A stretch of 64,000 nt of DNA from DAOUJW01 sp034421015 (GCA_034421015.1 DAOUKT010000027.1:61214-125213), one strand, 5' to 3'; counted from the stretch's first letter, positions 49,603 through 58,538 are shown. A program made the numbers and translations. Notes: a model not told the origin generated them from the sequence alone.

Positions 49603-51150
49603 ATGAACGTGAATGGAAGGGGCCGGTTCTATCCGGCCCTGGTAATCCTCGCACTCCTGTCCTTGGCAGCCGTCTTCACATCCTGCACGTCGGGAGAGTC
49701 GCGCGCGCCCGGCGCGTCTGCGCCAGCGCCGCCGGGGGCGTCAGAGCTTCCGGCTCCCAGCCCGACTCCGGAAATCCTCTCAGAGATTCCTCATCCCGTC
49801 TCACGCGTTTCGCCCTCCCTTGAAGAGCAGATATTCGCCTCAGAGTTCATTGTGCGCGCCTCCCTGATATCCGCCTCAGCGAGCGTTGAGACTGTGCCAA
49901 GCGGCCCAGGAATCGCTCCGACCTACCGGGCGTTGCAGCTGCTGCGTTTCACGGCTCACGAGTACCTGAAAGGGAACGGCTCGGACGAGGTTGTGGTCAT
50001 GGTGCGCGGCAGGCACACCCATCTAACGGAGGCCGAGGCCCGGGTATTTGCCGACCTGAAGCTGATGCAGAGGAATACGGCCTGGGACGACCGGCAGGGT
50101 ATCCTCTTCCTGAATCTGAGCGCTCCAACAACGCCGGTCCAGGAGAGCGGCGCCGGGAGTCAGAATGAGACGGCTTTCGAGTTTACCCTCTCCAACTTCG
50201 GCGTTGAGACCGAGTGGGACTACTCCATCGACACCCTGAGCCGCGCCTGGCTTCCAGCTTCGGAGGCAGGGCAGTCTGGCGGAGATTCCTCGGATATTTC
50301 GTTGCTCCGGTTCACTACCGATGGCTCAGCATCCCCTTCAAAGCTGGTCTCGCTGGCAGAACTGCGTTCAGACATTGCCGAGATGGAAGACACGCTGGAA
50401 GCGGGCGCAGGCGTTCAGGGATTCGCCAGTTGCATTCGCGACAAGATACGCCACGAACGGCACCGGCGCGCCGTGCCCTACACCCCATACCAACACTCGA
50501 TAGCTCTACCCTCGGGGCTTCCCGCGGGGACCGAGATTCTCAGGGTGGGGCCTTTCTTTGAAGACCCTGCCTATTGGAGGTCCTGGTTCACAGGCACGGA
50601 CTACCGGCTCTTCCAGACATCCGTGGAGGACGTCGATTCCAACCCCAGGTACGGTTACGATCGTGTCATAGCGATCCTGAGGCCGCTTCCCGCGGGCAGC
50701 TACGAGTTCGAGTATAGCGTTCAGCATGACTCTGACGCGCCGTGCGACTTCATCCGAGAACCGTATCTGGAAGGCGCCGTCACAGTGATTCCAACCGCGG
50801 GCGCAATTCATGAGGCGTTCTTCGACCCCGCCGCCACGGGCGCAGCAGTCGGCTTTACGGCGGGCGCCGGCAGCCTGGAGACCGCGGCCTTCACCGTGAA
50901 CGGAGCCCGGACGTCCATACGTGCCCTGAGTTGGGAGAGGGGCGTGGTGACGTTGGAGCTGGGCCCGGGCGCATCCCTTCCGGGAGGCCGCATTGACTTC
51001 ATCGCCCTTGACGGCTCGTTAAGCCTCAGCCTGGCCTTTGACGACGCCCAGTCGCATGGGGACGGCAGTACGCTGGTGTGGAGCGTACCGCACCAGCCGT
51101 GGCGAGACGGCGACCATCTCATGATACGAGTCCGAGAAGCCCCCCGGTAG
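49603..51150 (+). CDS. Lipoprotein of unknown function (515 residues)
   Basis: The signal peptide is FYPALVILALLSLAAVFTSC with a lipobox-like FTSC and lipidated Cys near residue 28. A Pro/Ala/Ser-rich linker follows to about residue 60 and then a large extracellular part. Segments such as FIVRASLISASASVETV and YLKGNGSDEVVVMVRG suggest beta-sandwich domains. No catalytic motif is recognised. It may be co-transcribed with the HD gene. A GC hairpin 30 bp past the stop ends the unit. Confidence 0.75.
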   Translation: MNVNGRGRFYPALVILALLSLAAVFTSCTSGESRAPGASAPAPPGASELPAPSPTPEILSEIPHPVSRVSPSLEEQIFASEFIVRASLISASASVETVPSGPGIAPTYRALQLLRFTAHEYLKGNGSDEVVVMVRGRHTHLTEAEARVFADLKLMQRNTAWDDRQGILFLNLSAPTTPVQESGAGSQNETAFEFTLSNFGVETEWDYSIDTLSRAWLPASEAGQSGGDSSDISLLRFTTDGSASPSKLVSLAELRSDIAEMEDTLEAGAGVQGFASCIRDKIRHERHRRAVPYTPYQHSIALPSGLPAGTEILRVGPFFEDPAYWRSWFTGTDYRLFQTSVEDVDSNPRYGYDRVIAILRPLPAGSYEFEYSVQHDSDAPCDFIREPYLEGAVTVIPTAGAIHEAFFDPAATGAAVGFTAGAGSLETAAFTVNGARTSIRALSWERGVVTLELGPGASLPGGRIDFIALDGSLSLSLAFDDAQSHGDGSTLVWSVPHQPWRDGDHLMIRVREAPR

Positions 51151-51180
51151 GCGCTGCCGTAGCTAAAGGGGCAAAAGTAA

Positions 51181-51207
51181 GCAGGGCCTCCGCGATGGAG
51201 GCCCTGC
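51181..51207. terminator. Bidirectional hairpin terminator
   Basis: GCAGGGCCTCC (51181-51191) pairs exactly with GGAGGCCCTGC (51197-51207) around a 5-base loop. It lies between the convergent lipoprotein and acyl-CoA dehydrogenase genes. On the minus strand TTACTTTTG follows, giving the better T-tract. Confidence 0.7.
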
Positions 51208-51235
51208 TCGTTGCAGCCTTGGATTGCCGTTGCGC

Positions 51236-52477
51236 CTAGCTGCCGTGGGCGGTGGCAGTGGAAGGCGTGGGGGCAGCCCGCTCCTGGGTCCGGCTGATGC
51301 CGATTCGGCGAGCCAGAATCACCTTGGCGATGTTGGTGCTGCCACCGGCGTGGTTCTGTCCGGCCCTGGTGCGCTGGTTCACTTCCTGCGCGCCGCCGCT
51401 GCGTACGCCGGGCTCCTTGCGGTCGACGAAGGCGTTCATGCCCATGACCTCTCGGATCCTGCGGGCGATGCGGAGGCTGGACTCCCTGCCGTGGACGTTG
51501 GACATGTTGCCCTGGAAGTTGATCTCCATCCGGCTCTGGTACATCCAGTAGGTCCGGCGAGCCAGAAGGTCGTCGCGGTGGGCGTCTATCACGGCCTCCA
51601 TCGTGGTCTGCTGGATCCAGGGGTCGCTGCCCAGCGTGCCCGCTTCGTTCTTGGCCTCCTTGGTGTAGCTCACCAGGTCGTCAACAAGCTCGTCCCTGGG
51701 GACGGCGCGGCCTCGACCGCCGTGCTCCTGCTCAAGGTGAGCGCCCATGACCTGCCAGCCCTGGGTCTCGCCGCCGATCAGGTGGTCACCAGGCACACGG
51801 ACGTTGTCCATGAAGATGGCGTGCTGGTCGTGTCCGGGCAGCAACTCCATCTCCTTGATGTCCAGCCCATCCGAAGGCACCGGGATGATGAAGTAGCCAA
51901 GGTTCCTGTGCCTGGGGGCGTCCGGGTCCGTCAGCATCGGGCCGTACAGGAAGTCCGGTCCGGCAGGCTGCCAGCCCGGCCTCGGCCGACCGCTGATGAA
52001 GACGTTCTGACCTGTCAGCAACCAGTCGTCGCCGTCGCGTACCGCTCGGCTCTGGTAGTTGGCCAGGTCAGCGCCGCCCTTGGGCTCGGTCAGCTTCTGC
52101 CAGGAAGTCTTGTCGCCCTTAAGCAGCGGGACCAGGAACTTCTGCCTCTGCTCCTCTGTGCCCCACACTAGCAGTGTGGCGAAGAGCAGCGAAGAGCCGC
52201 TCCACGGCACGCGGGCGTCCCGGAACTCCTCGCCGAGAATGGCCTCGTGGTCGCCGGACAGTCCGCCGCCGCCGTACTCCGACGGGTAGGTCGGGAACAA
52301 CCAGCCCTTGGCGGCCATCTCCTTGTGCTTCTCACGCCAGAAGCGCCACTGCTCCTCGGTGAAGTCCCGGCCGTCGTGAGGATCCCTCATCTCCTCCGGG
52401 ACGTTCTGGGCTATCCAGTCCCTGACCTCCTGGCGGAACCTCTGCTGTTCCTCTGTATACGCGTATGCAAAGTCCAC
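51236..52477 (-). CDS. Acyl-CoA dehydrogenase family protein (copy 1)
   Basis: The 413-residue flavoprotein starts with FAYAYTEEQQRFRQEVRDWI. It has KLTEPKGGADLANYQSRAV (a TEP-x-GGSD variant), RNLGYFIIPVPSDGLDI, and ends with NIAKVILARRIGISRTQER. FAD contacts are recognisable, but the catalytic glutamate position was not fixed by eye. The substrate is unknown. A paralogue lies 148 bp upstream with the same ending, so the pair arose by duplication and may form a heteromer. Confidence 0.9.
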   Translation of the reverse strand: MDFAYAYTEEQQRFRQEVRDWIAQNVPEEMRDPHDGRDFTEEQWRFWREKHKEMAAKGWLFPTYPSEYGGGGLSGDHEAILGEEFRDARVPWSGSSLLFATLLVWGTEEQRQKFLVPLLKGDKTSWQKLTEPKGGADLANYQSRAVRDGDDWLLTGQNVFISGRPRPGWQPAGPDFLYGPMLTDPDAPRHRNLGYFIIPVPSDGLDIKEMELLPGHDQHAIFMDNVRVPGDHLIGGETQGWQVMGAHLEQEHGGRGRAVPRDELVDDLVSYTKEAKNEAGTLGSDPWIQQTTMEAVIDAHRDDLLARRTYWMYQSRMEINFQGNMSNVHGRESSLRIARRIREVMGMNAFVDRKEPGVRSGGAQEVNQRTRAGQNHAGGSTNIAKVILARRIGISRTQERAAPTPSTATAHGS

Positions 52478-52625
52478 AGATACCCTCCTTCTATCCTATC
52501 TCGTTTCCGGCGCGCGCCAAAGGCGTTCGGGCGCACTCGTGCCCGCGCCATGATAACCCATGTCAATCGCCGGGGCAAGGCCTGTACCTCTCGGCGAATC
52601 AGGCCTTGCCCCGGCCTCAAACATC

Positions 52626-53870
52626 CTAGCCGAGATGCTGCGTCGCCGTGGCGGCAGTCGGGTACGGCCTCTCCTGCGTCCGGCTGATGCCGATGCGCCG
52701 GGCCAGGATCACCCGTGCGATGTTGGTGCTGCCCGCCCCGTGGTTCTGGCCGGCCTTGGAGCGCTGGTTGACCTCCTGGGTCCCGCCGAAGGGCACGCCC
52801 GGCTCGTTCCTGTCGACCATGGCGTACATGCCCATCACGTCCCTCACCCGCTTGGTGATGCGCAGGCTGGAGTCCCTGCCGTGGACGTTGGACAGGTTGC
52901 CCTGGTACAGCACCTCCATGCGGTTGGTGTACATCCAGTAGGTGCGCTTCAGCAGAAGGCTCTGGACGTGCGCGTCGATGACGTTGTCCATGGTCGTCTG
53001 CTGGGTGACGGGGTCGCTGCCGATGACGCAGCCGTCGCGCTCCGTCTCACGGGCGTAGTTCACCAGGTTGTCGACTACCTCGTCTCTGGGGAAGGCCCGG
53101 CCTCGACCGCCGTGCTCCTGCTCCAGGCCGGTGTTGGCCACCTGCCAGCCCTGATGGTCGCCGCCGATGAGGTGGTCGCCCGGGACGCGGACGTTGTCCA
53201 TGAAGATGGCGTGCTGGTCGTGGCCCACGAGCAGCTCCATCTCCCGGACCTCCAGCCCCTCGGACGGCACGGGAATCATGAAGTAGCCCATGTTCCTGTG
53301 GCGAGGCGCGTCGTCGTCCGTCACCATCGGCCCGAAGAGGTAGTCAGGGCCTTCCACGCCCCACTCAGGGCGGGGCTTTCCGCTGATGAAGACGTTCTGA
53401 CCGGTGAGCAGCCAGTCGTCGCCGTCGCGTACGGCGCGGCTGGTGTAGCTGGCCAGGTCAGCGCCGGAGCGGGGCTCCGTGTACTTCTGCCACATGATCT
53501 TCTCGCCCCGCAGGATGGGAGCGAGGAACTTCTCCTTCTGCTCGTCCGTGGTCCACACGAGGAGAGCGGGGAAGCCTGTCTGGTTGTTCATGGCCCGCAC
53601 CACCCTGGCCTTGGCGAACTCCTCGTCCAGAATGGTCTCGTGGTCGCCGGACAGCCCGCCGCCGCCGTACTCCTTGGGGAAGGTGGGGTACAGCCAGCCC
53701 TTGGCGGCCATCTCCCGGTGCTTCTCTCGCCAGAACAGGTAGTGCTCCCTGGAGAAGTCCCGGGCGTCCACCGGGTCCTTCATCTCATCGGGGACGTTTG
53801 CCTCCAGCCAGGCTCGCACTTCCTTCCGAAACTCCTCCTGCTCCGGTGTATACGGCAATGCCCAGTCCAT
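52626..53870 (-). CDS. Acyl-CoA dehydrogenase family protein (copy 2)
   Basis: This is a 414-residue paralogue of the next gene, with LPYTPEQEEFRKEVRAWLEANVPDEM, KYTEPRSGADLASYTSRAV, ADHLIGG-type loop (RVPGDHLIGGDHQGWQVA), and NIARVILARRIGISRTQERPYP. The TEPxSGAD segment is closer to the classic motif than in copy 1. AAAGGAGGATGCT precedes the ATG at 53870. Both copies lack electron-transfer flavoprotein genes nearby. Confidence 0.9.
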   Translation of the reverse strand: MDWALPYTPEQEEFRKEVRAWLEANVPDEMKDPVDARDFSREHYLFWREKHREMAAKGWLYPTFPKEYGGGGLSGDHETILDEEFAKARVVRAMNNQTGFPALLVWTTDEQKEKFLAPILRGEKIMWQKYTEPRSGADLASYTSRAVRDGDDWLLTGQNVFISGKPRPEWGVEGPDYLFGPMVTDDDAPRHRNMGYFMIPVPSEGLEVREMELLVGHDQHAIFMDNVRVPGDHLIGGDHQGWQVANTGLEQEHGGRGRAFPRDEVVDNLVNYARETERDGCVIGSDPVTQQTTMDNVIDAHVQSLLLKRTYWMYTNRMEVLYQGNLSNVHGRDSSLRITKRVRDVMGMYAMVDRNEPGVPFGGTQEVNQRSKAGQNHGAGSTNIARVILARRIGISRTQERPYPTAATATQHLG

Positions 53871-54156
53871 AGCATCCTCCTTTCTCTCTCCGGCACGGCT
53901 CCTGCTCTTTCTGTCCCGCCCTCGACTGGCCTCCAACCCGCGCCCCTTGGAGACCCATGCCGCGGCGGCCCTTGGAACGCCATTACGCGTCGCGCCGTAA
54001 GGCTCGCGGCCTTGCGGGTAATGTAAGCCGAATAACCGATGTTGTCAACATTGTGCTGTATTTCACATGTTTGTGACGAAATACGGCGTTTCCGTGGCCA
54101 TGTCGTGCTATTTCTGTGCACGGTGGCAGCACGCTCGGTCATTCCTGAGGAGATGG

Positions 54157-54176
54157 ACTCCTGCCTGCGCAGGAGT
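54157..54176. repeat. 20-bp palindromic repeat, copy 3
   Basis: ACTCCTGCCTGCGCAGGAGT, preceded by ATGG and followed by GGT. It is the reverse complement of copies 1 and 2. Confidence 0.8.
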
Positions 54177-54273
54177 GGTCAGCAAACCCCGTCATTCTGA
54201 GCCGAAGGCGAAGAATCCAGGGCAACGCTCGGATTTTGACAGTTCATGCTTGAAGTCTGCCGGCCTGCGTAAT

Positions 54274-54301
54274 GTAGGGGCGGTTCGCGAACCGCCCCTA
54301 C
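54274..54301. repeat. Perfect 28-bp palindrome
   Basis: GTAGGGGCGGTTCG is followed directly by its exact reverse complement, CGAACCGCCCCTAC, with no loop. It lies between two copies of the 20-bp palindrome. It could fold as a cruciform or serve as a dimeric-protein site. Confidence 0.85.
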
Positions 54302-54338
54302 CACGTTCCACCGTCGCATTCGTTCCCGCAGCGGATGG

Positions 54339-54358
54339 ACTCCTGCCTGCGCAGGAGT
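54339..54358. repeat. 20-bp palindromic repeat, copy 4
   Basis: Same word and orientation as copy 3, 182 bp further on, again preceded by GGATGG and followed by GGT. Confidence 0.8.
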
Positions 54359-54450
54359 GGTTGCGGTATTGACTGCCGAGGCCAGCGTTTCAGTGGATAA
54401 CTTGGTTCAAGGAAACGAGAGGGAAATTGATCTTCGGCCCTTAGGAGACT

Positions 54451-55152
54451 CTACCACTCCTCGGCGTGGACACGGGATTCGTCAACGCCGAGCTGCCGGA
54501 GGCTGTCCTTGATGTCCGCCGACAGCTCGTTGGGGCCGCAGATGAAGAATAGCGCATCCCTGTCAGCGACGTTCTCACGAATCATATCCAGGTCAATCCT
54601 GCCCACGCGGCCGTCCCAGGGTTCGTCCCCGGGCTGGGTGACGGTGAACCGGCACCTGACGTTGGGGTTGCCCGCCTCTATCTCCCGCAACTCGTCATGG
54701 AAGGCCAGCTCAGAGGGGACCCGTGCGCTGTACAGCAGCGTCACGCTGACGTCCAGCCGCGCATCGCTGACGTACCTGATCATGCTCAGCAGAGGCGTGA
54801 TGCCTATTCCCCCGGCAATCAGGACAATGGACCTGCCCATCTCCTCCCGGTAGAGGAAGTCGCCCCCGGGCCCCACCAGGTAGAACCGCTCGCCCAGCCT
54901 GGCCTCCTCGTGGAGGTAGATGGTGAACTTCGCCCCGGGCAGCTTCTTCACGGCGATGCTTATCGTGCCCCGCTCCAGGGGCGTCGACGTAATCGAGTAT
55001 CCGGCCGCGCCGTCGAAGCCCGGAGCGTCAATGAAGAGGTCGATGTACTGGCCGGGCGAGAAGTCGATCTGCCCTCCCTCCAGCGACAGCACGAAGGACT
55101 TGACTGTCGGTGTCACTTCCCCTATTTCGATCAGCCTTGAGTCGAACTGCAT
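54451..55152 (-). CDS. Ferredoxin-NADP reductase-like flavoprotein
   Basis: This 233-residue protein starts MQFDSRLIEIGEVTPTVKSF. It has the FAD-binding GYSITSTPLERGT, the NAD(P) site VLIAGGIGITPLLSMIRY, and the terminal FFICGPNELSADI. It has no 2Fe-2S or globin domain, so it must hand electrons to a partner protein. I chose the ATG at 55152 because the fold begins there. It follows ctaB by 13 bp and is last in the aroKB-ctaB operon. Confidence 0.88.
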   Translation of the reverse strand: MQFDSRLIEIGEVTPTVKSFVLSLEGGQIDFSPGQYIDLFIDAPGFDGAAGYSITSTPLERGTISIAVKKLPGAKFTIYLHEEARLGERFYLVGPGGDFLYREEMGRSIVLIAGGIGITPLLSMIRYVSDARLDVSVTLLYSARVPSELAFHDELREIEAGNPNVRCRFTVTQPGDEPWDGRVGRIDLDMIRENVADRDALFFICGPNELSADIKDSLRQLGVDESRVHAEEW

Positions 55153-55165
55153 ATGTGGCGGCGGG

Positions 55166-56101
55166 CTAGCCAAGCTTGCCCACCCAGATGTCAATGCAGA
55201 GACCAAGGAAGATGAGGCCCAGGAAAGGGTAGGCGGACAGCTTGAAGGCGCGGTACGCCGCGCCCGCGTCGACGGTGCGGAGCATCCTGATGGTGGCCCT
55301 GACCATGAGCAGGCTGCCGACGTTGGCCGATACAAAGTAGACCCACCCGTAGTCTCCCAGGAAGTAGAGCCCCACCGAGGCCGCATACAGGAAGAGGGAC
55401 AGGACTACGGACACCCGCGCGGTCATGTCGGATCCCCTGGTGATGGGAAAGATGTTGACGCCGGCCTGAAGGTAGTCGTCCCTGGACGCGATCATCAGGT
55501 TCCAGACGTGAATGGGCAGCCACAGGGCGATGATGGCGCACAGCAGCACGGGAGTTGCCGTTACGTCCGGGTTGATGGCAAACCAGCCGACCAGCACCGG
55601 GCCGCATGAGGAGAAGGTGCCCAGGAAGTGGGTGGCCCAGGTCTTGCGAGCGATCAGCCCCGCCGAAACTCCAACGACGCCGGATATGAAGGCGTAGGGG
55701 TGAAGGTACAGGGCGATAAGCAGCGCCACAACCACCAGGGAGGCGGCCCACACCAGGGCCTTCTCCGCGGGCTGGATGAGGCCGGACGGCAGCACCCTGC
55801 GCTGGGTCCTCCGCATCCGCGCATCGACTCTGCGGTCGAGGAAGTTGGTCAGGCCATTGGTTCCGCCGCTGCCTATGACTATGGCAATAGAGGCCAAGGC
55901 GAAGCGGTCCAGGGGCGGCGCGCCGTTTCCGGCCGCCACGGCCGTACACAGCCCGATGATTGACAGCAGCACGGTCTCACGGGGCTTGAGCACTCGCAGG
56001 TAGACGACCGCCGTGCGCCCCAGGCCCGCCGGTGACAGCGGCGATTCGGCTGTGGTGGTGGCAGCGCCGGGCTCAGGGCGGCTTGTGATCTCCTTTGCCA
56101 T
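55166..56101 (-). CDS. ctaB: Protoheme IX farnesyltransferase
   Basis: The 311-residue UbiA-type prenyltransferase has about eight helices. The first aspartate motif is in LTNFLDRRVDARMRRTQRRVLPSG and the second in SRDDYLQAGVNIFPI. It makes heme O for terminal oxidases, so the organism probably respires oxygen or keeps a heme-copper oxidase. The N-terminal 25 residues are polar. It lies 6 bp after aroKB and 13 bp before the reductase gene. Confidence 0.92.
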   Translation of the reverse strand: MAKEITSRPEPGAATTTAESPLSPAGLGRTAVVYLRVLKPRETVLLSIIGLCTAVAAGNGAPPLDRFALASIAIVIGSGGTNGLTNFLDRRVDARMRRTQRRVLPSGLIQPAEKALVWAASLVVVALLIALYLHPYAFISGVVGVSAGLIARKTWATHFLGTFSSCGPVLVGWFAINPDVTATPVLLCAIIALWLPIHVWNLMIASRDDYLQAGVNIFPITRGSDMTARVSVVLSLFLYAASVGLYFLGDYGWVYFVSANVGSLLMVRATIRMLRTVDAGAAYRAFKLSAYPFLGLIFLGLCIDIWVGKLG

Positions 56102-56107
56102 AGCGGG

Positions 56108-57763
56108 TTACCCGCAGACCTCCTCGACAACCTGCCGCACAAGCTCCTGCGGCACGTCGGAGCGGACAGACACCCGCCCGATGTCCTCCATCAGCACCCA
56201 GTTGATGGCCCTGGAGGCGGCCTTCTTGTCCAGCTCAATAGCCTTCAAGACGCCCTCCGGGTCAGTCCCCGGCGACGCCGTGGGCAGTCCGAAGCGCATC
56301 AGCAGCCTGTTCTGCCTCTCGACGGCCTCCGCCGACAGCAGACCCATCCTCCGGCTTATCTCGGCGGCGGCCCTCATGCCTATGGCCACGGCCTCCCCGT
56401 GAAGAAGCTCCGTGTAGCTGGTGACGGACTCAAGGGCGTGGCCGGTGGTGTGGCCGTAGTTGAGAAGCGTCCGTATTCCCAGGGTCTCCCTCTCGTCCTC
56501 CTCCACGACCCTCGCCTTGATCTCCATGCTCCGGCGTATCACCTGGGCGGATATTCCCGGCTCCAGCTCCATCAGCGCCTCCACTCTGTCCTCGAACACC
56601 TTGAAGAGTGAGGCGTCCAGGATTAGGCCGTGCTTGATGGCCTCAGCCCAGCCGGACGCCATCTCCCGGTAGGAGAGGGTCGTCAGGGTGTCCAGGTCCG
56701 CCATGACCGCCCTGGGCTGGTAGAACGCTCCCACCAAGTTCTTGCCAACGCTCAGATTCACGGCGGTCTTTCCGCCTATGGATGCGTCCACCATCGCCGC
56801 GAGGGAGGTGGGCGCCTGGATGAACGGGACGCCGCGAAGGAAGGTGGCGGCCACGAAACCGGTCAGGTCGCCGACCATGCCGCCGCCGAGGGCAACGAGT
56901 AGGTTGCGACGCTCGCAGCGATGGTCCGCCAGCCAGGAGTAAACGGCCTCTGCGGTTGTGATGCTCTTGCTGGCCTCGCCTGCGGGGACAACGTAGCAGT
57001 GGGCCTCGATGCCCGCGTCGCGGAGGGCGCGCTCGACCCGCTCGCCGTGGGGAGACGCCACGTTGGAGTCGGTGATGACAAAGACCGGGCCGTCGAAACC
57101 CAGCTCCCGCAGACGCTCCCCGAAGGTGTCCAGGATGCCCCACTCGGCGAAGACGGGATAGGTTGCAGACTCTGTGCTGATGACAAAGGAGGGGTCAAAG
57201 CCGCCCGGCTTCCCGGCCTCACCGGAAGGGGAATCGCTTCGTCTGAAGACGTCCAGGGCCTTCTCCGCCACCTGCTCCGGCGTCAGGCCGTCGGTGGGGA
57301 CTGTGAAGTGGGCGAGGTCGTAGTACGACTGCCGGCTGGCCTTCAGGTCGGTGATGCGCTGCAGGGGTTCAGGACCGGCGAGCAGGGGCCGGACGGCCTG
57401 GGGGTCGCCGTCTGCGGCAGTCGCCTCCAGCCTGCGGTGAATGGTCTCCGGCGTCGCATCCAGGCACACGATGACGCCGGAAGCGGCCATTAAGCTGAAG
57501 TTGTCGGGGTCGACAATCGCGCCGCCGCCGGTGGATATGACGCGGTCGTTGGAGGCGCAGGCCCGGGCAATCGCCTGCCGCTCGAGCTCACGGAAGCGGG
57601 CCTCCCCGTCCTGCTCAAAGATCTCGGCGATGGGTTTGCCAGCCGCGCGGGCTATCTCACCGTCCGTATCGATGAAATCCAGACCGGCGGCGCGGGCGAT
57701 CAGTCGCCCCACCTCGGTCTTGCCTGTGCCTGAAAAGCCCGTGAGTATCAGGTTGTGAGCCAT
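56108..57763 (-). CDS. aroKB: Fused shikimate kinase/3-dehydroquinate synthase
   Basis: This is a 551-residue fusion. Residues 1-175 are AroK: LTGFSGTGKTEVGRLIA, FIDTDGEIARAAG, FRELERQAIARA and STGGGAIVD. Residues about 190-551 are AroB: ALGGGMVGDLTGFVAATFLRG, PTSLAAMVDASIGGKTAVNL, KHGLI, NYGHTTGHALE and LLHGEAVAIGM, with zinc and substrate residues present. The product therefore catalyses two separated steps of the shikimate pathway. It is first gene of an operon with ctaB and a reductase. The partner aroA is at 39783. Confidence 0.95.
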   Translation of the reverse strand: MAHNLILTGFSGTGKTEVGRLIARAAGLDFIDTDGEIARAAGKPIAEIFEQDGEARFRELERQAIARACASNDRVISTGGGAIVDPDNFSLMAASGVIVCLDATPETIHRRLEATAADGDPQAVRPLLAGPEPLQRITDLKASRQSYYDLAHFTVPTDGLTPEQVAEKALDVFRRSDSPSGEAGKPGGFDPSFVISTESATYPVFAEWGILDTFGERLRELGFDGPVFVITDSNVASPHGERVERALRDAGIEAHCYVVPAGEASKSITTAEAVYSWLADHRCERRNLLVALGGGMVGDLTGFVAATFLRGVPFIQAPTSLAAMVDASIGGKTAVNLSVGKNLVGAFYQPRAVMADLDTLTTLSYREMASGWAEAIKHGLILDASLFKVFEDRVEALMELEPGISAQVIRRSMEIKARVVEEDERETLGIRTLLNYGHTTGHALESVTSYTELLHGEAVAIGMRAAAEISRRMGLLSAEAVERQNRLLMRFGLPTASPGTDPEGVLKAIELDKKAASRAINWVLMEDIGRVSVRSDVPQELVRQVVEEVCG

Positions 57764-57913
57764 TTTGCACGCATCCCCAAAGTAAACGCTTAGAGTTTAC
57801 TCCAAATGCCCCTCCAATCCAAGAGAAGGACGGCAGCGACACCCGGCCATTGCCCGGAGAGCGGTCCACTGGCACAATTCAGGCAAACATTCGTTCCACA
57901 ACAAGGAGGTGCG

Positions 57914-58186
57914 ATGGTATCCAAGATTCGTCCCAACGTGATGGCCGCGTTGATGTGCGGCACCGTGCTGACAGGGCTGTTCGGCTGGTGGCTCATCGAC
58001 CGGCTGGACAGCGCCGTGAGCACGGAGATACTGGCGATGCTGGTGGGCATAGGCGTGGGCGGTCTGTTCACCCTGGCAGGCCTGCTGGCCCAGGACCCGC
58101 CGCCGCCAACGGTTCCGGCGTCCACCCACGAGACGACGCTGTCGATGCTGCTGGACCATGAGCCCGCGGCGAAAAGCGCCCCGTAG
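57914..58186 (+). CDS. Small two-helix membrane protein
   Basis: The 90-residue protein has helix 1 VMAALMCGTVLTGLFGWWLI and helix 2 ILAMLVGIGVGGLFTLAGLL, then a proline-rich linker (DPPPPTVP) and a short polar tail. ACAAGGAGGTGCG precedes the ATG, a near-perfect ribosome site. I do not recognise the family. It lies convergent with the selenoprotein gene, with a hairpin between. Confidence 0.75.
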   Translation: MVSKIRPNVMAALMCGTVLTGLFGWWLIDRLDSAVSTEILAMLVGIGVGGLFTLAGLLAQDPPPPTVPASTHETTLSMLLDHEPAAKSAP

Positions 58187-58208
58187 GGCCACGTCCGAGG
58201 CAGCAAAA

Positions 58209-58238
58209 GAGGGCGGGACCTGGTAAAGTCCCGCCCTC
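58209..58238 (-). terminator. Intrinsic terminator for the selW-like gene
   Basis: GAGGGCGGGAC (58209-58219) and GTCCCGCCCTC (58228-58238) are exact complements with an 8-base loop. On the minus strand TTTTG follows directly, so it is best suited to the selenoprotein transcript. It may also serve the small membrane protein gene on the other strand. Confidence 0.75.
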
Positions 58239-58265
58239 CCGGGTTTCAGATTACTCTCGGTTGGT

Positions 58266-58538
58266 CTAGCCTACCGTCACCACCGAGAGCCTCTGCCGTA
58301 CCGCGGCCCTCATGTCCCGGACGTCGGGGAGGGTTGGGTAGGCGCCGTTGGCCTTGCGGTCGAAAATGGTCTCACCGTTAAGCACGACCTCCAGCCGGCC
58401 CTCGCCAACCGGCGTCAGGGTTATGCCCAGGGAACTGCCAAACTCTGCGAAGAACTCGGTCGCTATCCAAGCGGCCTGGGGAAGGTAGCCTCAAGCTACG
58501 CAGTAGGTTATCTCCAAGTGGTTCTCGTTCTCTGCCAT
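58266..58538 (-). CDS. SelW-like (Rdx family) selenoprotein with in-frame UGA
   Basis: The frame reads MAENENHLEITYCVA, then a UGA codon (58491-58493) read as selenocysteine, then GYLPQAAWIATEFFAEF and on to RQRLSVVTVG before a TAG. C13-V-A-U16 is the CxxU redox motif of SelW/SelT/SelH proteins, and YCxxUGYxPQA and LEVVLNGETIFDRK match the family. With UGA as stop the product would be a useless 15-mer. AGGAGGGATTGTC precedes the ATG. selA at 43534 supports selenocysteine use. 90 residues, a normal length. Probable thiol-selenol oxidoreductase. Confidence 0.92.
58460..58493 (-). promoter_or_regulatory. Bacterial SECIS-like hairpin just after the UGA
   Basis: In the mRNA, directly after the UGA, GCUA pairs with UAGC and, inside, CCAG pairs with UUGG around the 5-base loop GCCGC. 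Bacterial SECIS elements lie in this position within the coding region and recruit SelB. The helix is short with a large internal loop, so the exact fold is tentative. Confidence 0.5.

Larger units (their letters stand above)
53871..54450. other. Non-coding gap with several palindromes
   Basis: About 580 bp without a supported gene. It contains two copies of the 20-bp palindrome, a partial fold-back element end at 54190, and a perfect 28-bp palindrome at 54274. The AT-rich 54020-54110 stretch probably holds the promoter for copy 2 of the acyl-CoA dehydrogenases. Confidence 0.6.
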
